The notes: generated by a model from the letters alone, not told the origin. A stretch of 64,000 bases of DNA from Haemonchus contortus (GCA_000469685.2 LS997563.1:24647897-24711896); one strand, 5' to 3'; positions 10,749 to 21,754 are shown, counted from the stretch's first letter. Program-made: numbers and translations.

Positions 10749-10920
10749 TTCAAACCCAGTAGGAATAAGGCGACAGGATGGAAACACTAATGGCAGCTAG
10801 CAGAGCCGGACTTCGTACACGGGGGACGAGGCGTGCTCGAAACAAATGGTTGAGCGGACATTCATTACTCGTGCTCCCTGGAACCTGGAAAATTCAAATT
10901 TGGTAGGAATACAGCATTTC
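10749..10920 (+). repeat. Right part of the MULE-split dispersed repeat, with target duplication
   Basis: TTCAAACCC (10,749-10,757) duplicates the left flank. It is followed by AGTAGGAATA, GGCGACAGGATGGAAACACT and GGCAGC, as in the intact repeat units at 4.2-4.5 kb. Confidence 0.85.
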
Positions 10921-11379
10921 GTGTTAGCAGTGGGACCTCAGTATTCTAATATGTGATGTAGAATTAACGGGATCGTAGGTACTCGTGACAGGAACCGATA
11001 ATAATTGATCTGAGAAGATAAGGGGCCTAAGAGTAACCTGACTGTCCAGTCTGTTTCATTCAATAAGACGGGATGTAGGGTAACAAAAGAGAGTGGTAAG
11101 TGCAGTTATGATTACCCATTAGAGGCATTACGATGAGCAGATGAGAATTCTGTTCATTTATTGCTATTACCAGTTGAGCTACGCACGCTAATGCGTGCAC
11201 CACATGCCTACTACCGCTTACCTACGACTTGCTAGAGAACCAATATGAGCAGTATTGGTTGACTTCCCATTTCATAACTGCATCCTCATCGCGCTCACTT
11301 GACATTAACACTCGTGCTTTCGAAAGGACGCACAATCGGGCTACAAACAGACACGCAAAAATACCGCTTCATATATAGA

Positions 11380-11425
11380 GGCAGTCGAACCGCCCGGCTA
11401 ACGCCGGGCTTCGCTCCTCCTATGA
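11380..11425 (-). repeat. GC hairpin of the CCCGGC family
   Basis: CCCGGCTAACGCCGGGC is a near-perfect stem-loop like those at 2.82 kb and 15.23 kb. Read on the minus strand it is followed by TTCGACTG. It may be a diverged Helitron 3' end. The adjoining 11.52-11.64 kb sequence resembles 1.99-2.1 kb. Confidence 0.4.
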
Positions 11426-11698
11426 TAGAGTCGTAATAAACGGCAAACAGCACACTCCTTCTTTGAAACGAACGATACTTTTTGGAAAACGAAGACAGAT
11501 AGAGGAACAATAGGGCATGCAAACGATATTCAAAATGTGCCGATGCCTATGCCTTTGATTAAAATCTGTCTGTCTCGATCTGTCGCTGCAGATGTTAGAA
11601 ATAATGACCAATTGAAGATTTAACTGGTAGGCATTCAAATCCTTGAATGGTACTCACAAATGTTATAGAGTCAGTCAGTCAGTATTATCAGAATCACC

Positions 11699-11742
11699 TA
11701 CAAAGACATTTGATAATAGTATTATTATCAAATGTCTTTGTA
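11699..11742. repeat. Perfect 20-bp-arm palindrome
   Basis: TACAAAGACATTTGATAATA is followed by a 4-base loop and its exact reverse complement. No gene or polyadenylation context was identified beside it. Confidence 0.95.
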
Positions 11743-12094
11743 TGTGTAGCTCCTTTTCTCTACGGGCACATCATTAAATGGAACCAAGATTGTTAGCGGT
11801 CGGATGAGTTTTGCCATGAAAAATATCAAAGCAGTGAGAAACCGTGATCCTTCACTGAATCGCAAACTTCGCTGGGTAGCGGTCGTAAGCAAGAAGTGAA
11901 CCAAATTTCATAATAGGTCCCTATCAGTGCGCTTACCCTTCTTGTCGAATAAAACACATCAAAGTATCAAAGCTATATCGTAAATAACAAAGGCGCTAGG
12001 ATTCAACTGGTGATCGGATCTTGTTCTCTGAGGCCTCCTCTATCGTCTGTGTTCATCCTGCCCCCTCTACTCCTATTGACTTTGCTCTCCAAGT

Positions 12095-12540
12095 CCACGG
12101 GATCAGGAGTTATGAATTTCTCAGACATTGATTTCGCACAAACCCTGCCCCCAGTGTAAGCAGTCCGGTCCTACTGCCCACCATAAGTGTTTGCATACTG
12201 CCGCCTATACTCCTGCCAAGTCTGAACGCCCTAGGGCCAGATTGACAATTTTGGCGCAAACCTCGCCCTCTATGGCCCGATCCTGCCAACCATCAGATGT
12301 GTTTCCATCCTGCCCTGGGTAATCCTTCCAAATTTGAACTTTCTGGGTTCACAGGGACTGGGATTTAAGATTTTCCGCTGAAACATTTTCTTGGCACAAG
12401 CCGCGCCCCCTGTGGGCGGAGTCCGGCCCTGCCACCCACCATATGTGTTCACATTCTGAATTGGCTATTCCTAGCAAATTTGAACGTTCTAGCCCCACAG
12501 GGACAGGAGTTATGAATTTCCGTACAAACAAACAGACAGA
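12095..12540 (-). repeat. Tandem array of about three diverged repeat units
   Basis: Units of roughly 125-150 bp each contain GGAGTTATGAATTT or a variant, a GCACAAACC(C/T)(T/C)GCCC block, CCCACCAT(A/C), a TTTGAAC block and CACAGGGAC. They are the reverse-complement orientation of the 4.14-4.52 kb family. A run of CAGACAGACAGG-type units follows to about 12,565. Confidence 0.75.
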
Positions 12541-12569
12541 CAGGCAGACGGACAGACGGACGCGAGCGC

Positions 12570-13825
12570 TTTATATCAAGTAAGGATATTACGACCGCTA
12601 CCCAACAAGGTTTGTGACTCAATGAAGGATGTTCTTTGGTCTATATCATTAATGACGAAATCTAGCCGACCCCCAGTAACCTGGAATTCTTAACGAGTTA
12701 TATTTTCGTAAAAAAAGAAGTACATTGATAACGTCTTCTTATAATGGTGTTATAATTACTCAGAGACATTTGTGAGTACCGCCCAAAGATTGGTTACATA
12801 AAAGTTGAGTCTTCAATGGGAATTGTCTTTAGGGGTGAGAGAGTAGATAGGCACTTCTAATTAAAGGCGTAAGCGTTGACTCGCACTGAATACCATTTGC
12901 ACTGCCCTGCTAGTCCTGTGCCACCTTCGTGTTAGCTGATTACTACAACTTCGCCAAAGAAAGTGGAAAGCCCGGCGGTTGCCGGACATGCCGACTGATT
13001 CTAAATCATTGGCCAAGGCTCTCCTATTATTGGTGGTTGGATGAATTTTGTGGCGGCCGATAATGGAACATAGAGAACATGAGGAGAACATCCTTACTGA
13101 AAAGATACTGAAAAGATTATTGAGGAGAAGTCGTCGCAATTCGAAAGCAATAAATAGACCAAATTCACTCCTCTTCGTATGGCTCTGACAGTAATCGGTT
13201 CTACACCTGTCATTCGATTTTTGTCAACCTGCTCTTTCATACCGCCACATCCTATGAAACATACCAAAATGTCAAGGCTACAAGGTTTACGCCAGAAGGG
13301 TCAGGAACTGGAAACATAAGACCTTATATCAACCTTATCATTTCCATCCACTCCCGGTTCATCGCGCAGCATAGAATAATCATCATTAGCGGTAATGTAA
13401 GGGATTAAGAGAACGGTGCCCGTGAACCGTGAGTACGGCTTGGAGTCCGTCCAAGGCCGATGTTCTGCCCAAAAATCGCCGACCTTGTGGGACTTTCGTA
13501 TCGCGTACATCGGCGAAATACACCGCAGTTAACATGAACATCAATTCAACAGTTATAGATGTCGATCGTTGTCAGTTCCTATCAAACTGTCACTTAACAC
13601 CCCAAATCACCTATCCATGTATTGAAGTTCAGACCTTGACAGGAGAGCTTAACCGAATTTGTGACCTCTCTTTATAGTTTCTCATCAGCTGCTACCAGTT
13701 AAAGCACGGTTCATGATAGTTTTTGGGTATCCAAATTTCAACGACCAATGAAACTAACAGTCCAGAATACATAGTGCGGAGATGACGGAGAAAACGCGAA
13801 AAACGGCGTAACTAGAGAGACACAG
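12570..13825. other. Unassigned DNA
   Basis: Open frames of 60-92 codons occur on both strands and overlap one another. None shows a domain or splice pattern I can recognise. Confidence 0.4.
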
Positions 13826-14111
13826 TTCTATAAGGGAGTACCAAGATTAGGGATTGGATGAAAATGTGAACGCAAAAAGTGGTGTTCTGAACTATTGTGA
13901 AATCGATGCGGTACAGGGATCACAGGGTGTACCGTAACACCCGAGCTCACGCAGCATTTCGCAACGCCGTGACCACCTCTGATACCAGGAGCATGTGATC
14001 CCTGTATATACGGGATCCAAAATGAAGAGTCATCCTCCAGGCTATTGCGTAAGCCGTGAGCGGTGTACCTGCCCACCCACCCAAGTAATGTCTCATGATA
14101 TAATTTTACAG

Positions 14112-15053
14112 CTCCACGATTCAAGGAAGCTGTAGCCTTGGGGGTAAAAGCAGAGCAGTTGGGACTTCTGCACATCAGCAACGTCATTATAGATGCAATC
14201 AATTCGGACAGAGCACCGTCTACTATCAGAATATACGCATCTGAGATGGAAAATTCCAAAAATGGAGAAGTGGTCCGTATATGCGTAATATCCCTACGCC
14301 ACAAACTAGGAATCTTCACTTAGCCAAGTGCTCTGGAAAAGCTAGGTACAGATCAATGCCAGCCGCTATAGCAGCTCTTATTGTTAGCTACTTCTATGGG
14401 CTGCTGCAGGGAGTGGACAAGGAAATCCAAGACTTCCTCATGTAAGCAGTTAAGCAATCATTACCATCCCTCCGGCATTGTACCGAAATTCGGCCACAGC
14501 AGATGGGAAAGATCATCAAAGTGGAGAGCACAGATAATTGGTAATTGACCCAAGGGTCATTCAAGCAGCGATACTAGCATTAATTCAGTTCAAGGCGCTA
14601 CTCAGAATTAGTGAGGCCCAAGCCCTGCGCGTATCAGATGTCAAAAACACTGAGAACGAAGTATGGCATGTAAGCATCCCAAAATCCAAAACGGATGAGC
14701 ATGCCAGAGGGGTAGTCGTAGCCACGAGCTTCAATGCACAAGAGCGCGCCCTATGGATCGAGAATCTATCCACCCTAGGTAATGCTACATTTCTTTTCCA
14801 GACCGGTTCCACGGGGTTTCTCTTAGCTCTTCCAACCCTGAGGGAGAGGCTTAGGCATATTTTAAGCAAGGCTAATTTCCAATGGTCCAATATAACATCA
14901 CACTCTTTCAGAGGGAGCGCAGCCACGCAAGCGCTCAGTATGGGAGCTCACCAAATGGATGTAATGCAGGCTGGGCATTGGAGGACACTGGGAGGGTTTC
15001 AGAATTACATCGTGCCCAAAATCTTACCTATGACTTCATCATTTGCTTCATAA
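14112..15053 (+). pseudogene. Tyrosine recombinase (DIRS- or Crypton-like), lightly broken
   Basis: This is a site-specific recombinase of the phage-integrase fold. The C-terminal catalytic part (14,538-15,053) is open and shows Arg in LLRISEAQ (residue 23), Lys in PKSKTDEHARG, the His-x-x-Arg in TSHSFRGSAA (residues 122 and 125), His-Trp in AGHWR (147) and the nucleophile candidate Tyr in FQNYI (157). An N-terminal helical domain precedes it (SDRAPSTIRIYASEME, then YRSMPAAIAALIVSYFYG), but it is separated by a stop and frame changes between about 14,270 and 14,540. An AG acceptor at about 14,110 could start an exon. No reverse transcriptase is visible beside it, unlike the 22-31 kb DIRS copy. 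It may be a DIRS fragment, a Crypton, or a domesticated gene. Confidence 0.75.
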
Positions 15054-15221
15054 TGTATTATTGCCTACTTCCTCGTTAATGATCTCTCTAATACTACAAT
15101 ATTCACTGCACACATTACCATCGCATTATGCATAGACTCGACTATATATTCTTTCAAGTCGTAATTCGTGTTGAAATTCTCATACCTCATTCTCATGCAA
15201 TGTGGCATATTTAATGACCAG

Positions 15222-15290
15222 TCGAATCGCCCAGCTGACGCCGGGTTCTCCTCCTTCTTATGTTATGCCCGGCTACGCCAGGCATCCTCT
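15222..15290 (-). repeat. Two GC hairpins; candidate Helitron 3' terminus
   Basis: On the minus strand, CCCGGCGTCAGCTGGGC is followed 7 bases later by CTGG and T, the layout expected of a Helitron end (hairpin then CTRR). A second hairpin, GCCTGGCGTAGCCGGGC, lies about 40 bp upstream on that strand. The Helitron helicase fragment at 15.99-17.42 kb is on the same strand and upstream, so this could be its 3' end. Confidence 0.45.
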
Positions 15291-15381
15291 TTCTTATGTT
15301 ATAGGGAGAAAGATTGGAACAAACAATCTGGGATTTCCTTTAGATGAATATTGAATGGAACTATTTCATTCTAGTAATGAC

Positions 15382-15752
15382 TTCCTCGGATAGTGCTTGG
15401 TCAGAGAGTGATACAGAAGTCGACTTAGGAAGCATACTTTCTGAGGCTTCGGGTCTAATCAGAACCTCACTGGTTTCATGAGGACGCTAGTTTACTCGGA
15501 CCTTCTTCAGAATGAATAGAAAGCAATTCTAGAGAGCACTGTCCGATCTGAAAAGAGCGGAGCTTGGTTTCTCGGATAGGGCTCGGTGAGGGAATGATAC
15601 AGAAAGTCGGCTCAAGAAGCATACCTATCTAGGGTTTCAGGCCAATCATAACCCTACTGGTTTTAGGAGGGACGCTTATTTATTTGGATACCTCCTTCTT
15701 CAGAATGAACAGAAAGCGATCCTAGAGAGCCCTATCTGAACTGAAAGGAATA
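15382..15752 (+). repeat. Two-copy tandem duplication, period about 186 bp
   Basis: The block starting TCCTCGGATAG(T/G)GCT at 15,383 is repeated at about 15,569. Shared segments include GATACAGAA, AGAAGCATAC, CTTCTTCAGAATGAA, AGAAAGC and CTAGAGAGC. The first copy has a short acidic Ser-rich open frame (SSDSAWSESDTEVD), the second does not keep it. Function unknown. Confidence 0.75.
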
Positions 15753-15989
15753 AAACGTGTCTCTTCCGAAAATACTCATTTCGATAAATATGAGAAGATA
15801 TGAGAAACGTACCTACTGAGGTATTAAACAGTAATGAAACCTCTCAGAAGAAAATAGTTCGAGGTGAGGTCATTTCACAGGACGCAAATGTGGTAAAGGC
15901 ATTCGCATTCGGTAAGAGGGGACTTGTGAAGGGCAGGCTCGTGAACGTCGGGGGGGGGGGGACATGATTGGAATCGAAATCGTAATTGG

Positions 15990-17420
15990 AATCATTCAAA
16001 ATCTAAGATGCTTCTTCTCGAATGGTTGAAAGATAAGCAACATAAACTAGCAGCGAAACATTGATTGTAGTAAGATCAGCACATTTTCGTAGGATCATCG
16101 TACTCACAGAACGTTCTTGAAAACTGTTGCGTATCTTCTGCCGGGGAAATAGAACTTTGAGTGAACTCGAACTGCGAACTCTCGATGACTCAACATATAG
16201 TTGTCCATGAGAAAAGACGTCATCAGGAAGGTATACTCCGACACTTGAGAGGGTCTCTCCTTGAGCCTTGTTGATCGTAGTTGCAAAGGTAACGCGGATC
16301 GGGAATTGACGCCTTCGAAGACGGCAAGGAAGTCCCTTATCAGTATAGTTGTCAATCCGAGGAAGTAGGACATACTGATTCCTTCTACTCCCCGTAGCGA
16401 AGCGACACCCCAGAACAAATCGGTCACAGTGGTCAACTATAAGCCTGGTCCCGTTGCAGAGGCCCTTAGCAATGTCCAGGTTTCGCAGCAACATCACGAT
16501 GCAAAGTTGTTTTAGTCTGAGCTCATGAGGTGGCATTCCAGCGGTACTGAGCTGACTAAGGAATTCAACTGGATAGTTCGAAATGTCTCCTGAACCTGAG
16601 TATTTCGCCTCATCTACGCTTTTATATATCTTCAAATCCAATTCCTCACGCATTCGTTGGTGAGCAACTTAGATGTTCTTAGGTGCAAGGATTGCTTTCT
16701 CTGCCAAGTTTCCAAAATCATTGATACTGATTCTTTTCCCGAAGATTTTTGTAATCAGGTCTCCACTACTTCGTATTTCGGCCGGCAACTCAATAAGACC
16801 ATCCACGTCTTCTGGGTAGGTTCCATTACCAATTTGCAAGAGCATTCTAGCCCGCTCTATATTCTCAACGGAAGCCCTCATATTAGTTGAAAGGTGGAAC
16901 GTGACGCAATGTCTCCATAAGGCGTTCTCTACGTCTTCTTGTTGCCTCCTCTGCACGACTGGAAGAACTTGCAGGAAGTCTCCTCCTAAGATCATCGACT
17001 TAACTCCAAAAGGCAGGTTATTCTGCATAATGTCTTTGAGCCGAACGTCCACGGCTTCAAGAGTCCACTTTGGCGTCATGGATATCTCCTAATAAAAAAC
17101 GACAGAAACGTTTTGAAGAGCTTTTGCTTCTGCAGATTGCCTCTTAATACAACAGCTTTTATTGTTGTCGTGTATCTTGATCTTGAAAGTACTGCTCGCC
17201 GTTTTCCGTTCAGAAGAAGGCTCGCAGCGATTCCCGTTCATGCCACACAGATTACACTCTTTCTCATTCCAAGAAGTGTATGATATAATGCCGCGTAGAG
17301 GAATCTTGCCACCCTCTCCAGGTCCGTCTATGAAAAAATGTCTACTGACATCGCCAGTTATGGATGCTACAATGCTAGTCGCGGCGGCCTTCCGACCGTC
17401 GTTTATCTGTTCTTAAACGG
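15990..17420 (-). pseudogene. Helitron Pif1-like helicase fragment
   Basis: It would be the helicase half of a rolling-circle Rep/helicase protein. On the minus strand, in order, one sees the Walker A motif FFIDGPGEGGK (about 17,340-17,305), ISMTPKWTLEAVDVRL, the Walker B-like MILGGDFLQVLPVV (about 16,995-16,955), STNMRA, then MPPHELRLK, GLCNGTRLIV, and the C-terminal signature INKAQGETLSSVGVYLP (about 16,270-16,210) with FSHGQLYVESSRVRS. All are hallmark blocks of Helitron helicases. Frame changes separate 17,420-17,080, 17,079-16,669 and 16,653-16,003. No Rep (HUH) domain is seen, so it is a 5'-truncated, decayed copy. A G11 run lies at 15,950-15,960. Confidence 0.88.
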
Positions 17421-17424
17421 TTGT

Positions 17425-17960
17425 CCTGTGGTAGGGGGTAGCTCGCCTTCTTCCCTTCTTCAGTATAATCGCCACGCGGGACTTGCGCCCCAAACATGGG
17501 TAAATGAGCATTATCTTTAATATGTCAAAAAAATCCATAAGTGAGAATTGTACAAGGCACCAAAAACCGGCATCATTGTGAGATTATTAAGATTACCGTA
17601 ATAAGTGACAACGTGCTGGCGAGGCAAGATGAGTTCAAGAGATCGTGTGACAACAGAAAAACCTAACACTGGTTAACATAACAACATAACAACAATGGTA
17701 CTTCTACATAAAAAAACGACGATATCAGAATCACTACCAATCAACATGATAACATCAACAGCACTACAATTAATGAATACAACAAGAGAACTTGGGGCTG
17801 CAATAGAAAGTCTCGCTAAGTCGCAGACAAAGAGAAACAAAAATAATCGCTTCATCGCACTCCCCGCGAGCTCCCCATGATAGCGTTCGATGATTCGATG
17901 ACTAGTGAGGCTGCGCGGTCTTTAAAAGTCCCAAAAATTTCTGTAGTAGGGTAATTAGAA
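17425..17960. other. Unassigned AT-rich spacer
   Basis: A 60-codon minus-strand frame (17,855-17,673) starts with a signal-peptide-like hydrophobic run, but it mirrors low-complexity AAC-rich DNA and has no continuation. I do not call a gene. Confidence 0.4.
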
Positions 17961-17964
17961 ACTT

Positions 17965-18594
17965 TTAATTATTAGGTCGCGCCCTTTCGTGGCTGCGGTC
18001 TTTGCTCTTTAGGTCGCGGTCTTTTCCGCAACACTCCGCCCGGCGAAAGAAGTGAGTCTCGCTGCTCGCATTGTTGAGGTCATAACGGTACCCGGACTCC
18101 TGCAGTGACCGCAGACGTCGTAGCCGTGCATTAAGGTCGTCGATCGCCAGTTCGCAGTGCCGCTTGTCCGCTTCGATCTGGAGCGGTACTTCCGGCAGTG
18201 CAACCACCCTGGCCTGTCCTCCTGCAGTGAAAGCAGGGAATCTTTGATTTCACACAGTCGCTGTCGCCCTCGGATTGCAGCTCTAAGCACATTTGGAATC
18301 TTCGGGCCCTGCGGAGGTGCTGCGCCCTCTCATGTGCGGTGCGGATCTGGCTGCAAGAGTCGGAGTAATGGCGTCCGAGCGCTCCGCAAAACACGCAGGG
18401 TATTTCCCCGGCGGCACTCCTGCTACGTACTCCCGCGGCCGACATACTTTCCTGCGGGCGAGTTCCCTCCTGCGGCAGCTGAACTCCGTTAGCTCAGCTT
18501 CCAATCTTCCAATTTCCCTTCCCAGGGCTGCATCTTCTTCATGGCTTTCCTCATCCTCGTGTACTGCCTCCATAAATTCCGCGTTGTCCGCCAT
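17965..18594 (-). pseudogene. CCHC zinc-knuckle gag-like protein, frameshifted
   Basis: The minus-strand product begins at MADNAEFMEAV (18,594), followed by an acidic coiled-coil-like segment (GREIGRLEAELTEF) and a basic stretch. In the next frame it continues with PCVFCGALGRHYSDSC, ERAQHLRRARRFQMCLE and KIPCFHCRR. This is a Cys/His series like the zinc-knuckle regions of nematode LTR-retrotransposon gag proteins. A third frame carries the tail QIEADKRHCELAIDDLNARL to a stop at about 17,965. At least two frame shifts (near 18,420 and 18,200) break it. A possible splice acceptor (CTTTTCACAG) lies just before the acidic start. The RFQMCLE segment shows Phe where a Cys would be expected in such arrays. 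Confidence 0.65.
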
Positions 18595-18759
18595 CCTTGC
18601 TCGCTCCTCGTCTTCCTCTCTACTTGCTGTGAAAAGCCAAAAACAAAGAACATGCACGAGGATAACAGCTGTGACAGCAGAGTATGTTAGCACTTCATCT
18701 AACGAATAGCCGAAAAGAACTTGGAGTATTTGAGTTATTAAGCGAAATATTATCAACAT

Positions 18760-19280
18760 AGATGAGATAGTGATTCCAAAGTGGCGGCCATGGATGCCGT
18801 GAAAGCACTCGTAAATGCGAATGACAATGTATAAAACATAAAAATTGAGAATATGATAGCTATGATTAGCGCATGTCGCAAAGGAGATTAGAAAAAAACA
18901 TGCCGCTTCCGTGGGCTGTCGGTCATCATATTAAATGATGTCGAAATATGGCATACGCTATTATGACGGACTTTTCCGTCTGCGCTCTGTCACCTGAGGA
19001 GTGATATCGATACTGGACGAGATGCAGACGAAAGGGTAAAACGTTGATCCGCTTTAATCGCAATTTCGCCGTTATTGCCGTCTTGCGTGTAATTGCAGAC
19101 CATGTCACTTCCGTATAAATTTGAAAGCATTTTTCGTCTTTTTCTGTTGAAAAAACTTTTTCCTTTTGTTTTTTCTCCTTTTCGCTCGCGTGTGGTGCAA
19201 TGATGAGTAAAGGAGTAGTTTGGCCATGGTATCCCGCTGGTTCGCTATTGTTGACGTCGACTCAAGTAGTTATTGTAGGT
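18760..19280. other. Unassigned DNA
   Basis: AT-rich, with no supported coding sequence. It could be 5' sequence of the gag-like gene or internal LTR-element DNA. Confidence 0.4.
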
Positions 19281-19283
19281 GTA

Positions 19284-19850
19284 GCGACTTTGTTTAGCCC
19301 TGTTGTGTAATTTCGGTGAGTTTTTGCTTTTGGTCAACTTCGCCATTGATTTTCATTAGAATAATTAGGTTGATAGGTCTTTTAATCCTTCTTCTTTTCG
19401 CTGTATAAGTTCCGCTTCTCTAATTGTCCCGTCCGTTTATGGTTTCAAGTCCATTACATGTGCTAATTTCCATACATTCCGTGGTAGGATATTATCGCTT
19501 ACTCTGCTCTGACGATTGCTCTTTTTTGAGGAGTTGTGGGATTACTCCGATTTCTGGATAATTGCGTTTTGTGCTGTTCTCGCAGGGCGCTCAGGTATTG
19601 TTCTCGCCACACTTCCCAAAACTGTTTGGTGAATCTGATGGACGACCGTAAGGCTTCCACTGCTCGTCCTTTTGTTTCTATGGTAGGCGTTACTCCACTC
19701 AGACTTTGTTTAGCCGTGGTCGCAAATTATATGTATGTCGTGCATTCTCGCGGTTTTGTGTTATTTCGATGAGTTTTTGCTCTTGGTCAACTTTGCCATT
19801 GATTTCCATTGGAATAATTAGGTTGATAGGTCTTTTAATCCTTGTTCTTT
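19284..19850. repeat. Direct duplication inside the decayed BEL copy
   Basis: About 85-110 bp at 19,284-19,394 (GTGTAATTTCGGTGAGTTTT, then CCATTGATTTTCATTAG and TTAGGTTGATAGGTCTTTTA) recur at 19,701-19,850 with a small number of differences. Confidence 0.85.
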
Positions 19851-21754
19851 CTAGTCGGGATCGCCTGGATTTGCCTCGACGTTTTCGAAGGGAAAGACGG
19901 TATTCATCTTGTTTCGCGTGTCTATTGGCCTTACGGAAGTGAACTCCTCGAGGTCTGTCTCCTGGTATGTCAGTGGCCGTGTGTTCAGTTTGCCCTCTAT
20001 TTCCGTGATGACGGTTGTAAGGCTGTCATATAAAATCTATAGGCGTCCTACTGCTTTGTATAGGGCATGTTTGACAGATTTTTTCAAAGCTCATAGAAAC
20101 TATCCTGCCATGGGGCGTAGGGGGTTATGTTTTTCCACTCTATGCCGTTGCAACTCAAGAAGTTCGCCAATTCGCAGGTGGTAGCACTGCCGAGGATTTC
20201 ATCACTCAGCAGGAATGTCGGTGCATTATCGCAGGTCTTCTGAATCTTCTTAGTGCATTCAGGAAAGCTTCAGTGCTCATACTTTGTAGAACCTCCAGGT
20301 GTATTAGGCGTGTCACTGCGCATGTGAAGATGCATCCATAGGTCTTTGTTGTAAGATCGCCATCTTTTGCTGGGGGGAGGTCGAAGAAGGCAAGTCCTAT
20401 GTGCTCGATAGGACGTGCTTCTTGGGCTCGTCTCGACGGGGCATCTGTCAGCTGTGGGTAACTATACGGTAACCCATTAAATCGCTTGCACTTGATGCAT
20501 TGTTCCACCAAGGTTCTCACTTGTTGACGTAACCTTGGTATCCAGTACTCTCCTCGTACCGTGGACATTGTGTGAGCGACTCCCTTGTGGTAGGATTCAT
20601 GTGCTTGTCGTATTATTTTCTCGGCTAGTTCGCTCTACGCAGTAATGTATAGTGGGAATTTCGCACTTTCGCATAGCGACGCTTGTCCAAGTCGTTCACG
20701 TGCTTCCCAAAGTCCTTCCTTGCTCTGAATAATTTCATTGTCTTGCTCATTAACTTAATATAGTCATACGAGGGAGTTGATAATGACGGTTTTTGATGAT
20801 CAATGCCTTCGCTGCGTTTACTTCGTGTCCTGTTAATGGATGAGAATCCGTGTGAGCACATCTCATTTCTGGAACACTATTCAATATACGTTCCGCGCTT
20901 TCTTTTGATGAGTTCCTAATCATTCGGCGAATTAATCTTAGAGCCCATGCCATGACTCTATGAGCTTCGCTGAATAAGGAGTATCGCCGTATCGGAAACT
21001 GAGATTGGGTTTTGCTCTCATCGTTTGCTGTAGTGAATGCGAAGGATGGTTCTATGTTCCTAGGGTGAGTAGTAGTATCGGCTATCCGGAATATCGATGT
21101 ATTCCATTGCGATATTGGTTCTCGAAGGAAGTGTGGGTCATCCCACCAAACGTGGTGGTGTAACTGGTCTTTCGAGAGGCCACGCGTGCCAGCGTCTGTT
21201 GGATTGCCTTTTGACGGAACGTATCCAAAGAAGACTTCGGTTTGCGTTGCATTTAACGCGTCGATGATTTTGTGGGTCTCCTTCAGTCGATTACGGGCGA
21301 GTACCCTCAATTCGTGATCGTCAAGAGATTTCATTATCTAATTAAGAATGACTTGTGAGTCGGAGAATATAATCCTTATGTTGGCATCGCCTTTTTGCAG
21401 ATCCTAATGACGGGTTGTCGTCGATTTGATAGATGGTAGTTTTGACTTTGCTTTCAGCAATGTCATTTTCCTTTATTGAACGCGTATGCGCAGGTTCACT
21501 CGTTTCGCGCGTTCACTTGCATATGCGAAGGCTCCTAAATTGAATGGAGTTTCTTCAAGATTCTTCGAATGAGATTTTTGGAATCCGTTCGCATCCTCGC
21601 ACATTTTCGCATATTGTGATTGTAGTGGTTGGGAAAATTCTTGATCCCAAGAATAACCTTGCAGCCAGAGGTGTTGTTGAAACCACTTGAGTGGGATGAG
21701 AAGCGGTACGAGCCAGCCTAGTGGGTCGTAGATAGAAGCAATGTGTTGAGCCAC
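19284..21754 (-). pseudogene. Decayed BEL/Pao pol (RT tail, RNase H, integrase, C-terminal domain)
   Basis: On the minus strand the pieces run in normal BEL/Pao order. QHIASIYDPLGWLVPL (21,754 down) is the RT/RNase H junction typical of the family. VFFGYVPSKGNPTDAGTRGL and HHVWWDDPHFL (about 21,230-21,130) belong to RNase H and the following linker. YWIPRLRQQVRTLVEQCIKC (20,550-20,490) is the integrase zinc-binding part, and HIGLAFFDLPPA with CAVTRLIHLEVLQS is the integrase core. The region 20,200-19,930 still reads the equivalents of PYAPWQ and LNTRPLTYQ in shifting frames. Many frameshifts and stops are present. The family matches the intact copy at 23.2-29.3 kb, but the sequence is clearly diverged. 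The 3' portion contains an internal duplication. Confidence 0.85.

Noticed and set aside
13828..14319. 163-codon minus frame opposite the recombinase
   Set aside because: It is the antisense of the recombinase N-terminal region, which has recognisable motifs on the plus strand.
17673..17855. Signal-peptide-like minus frame
   Set aside because: Hydrophobic start arises from AAC/ACA-rich DNA on the other strand; no continuation or homologous domain.
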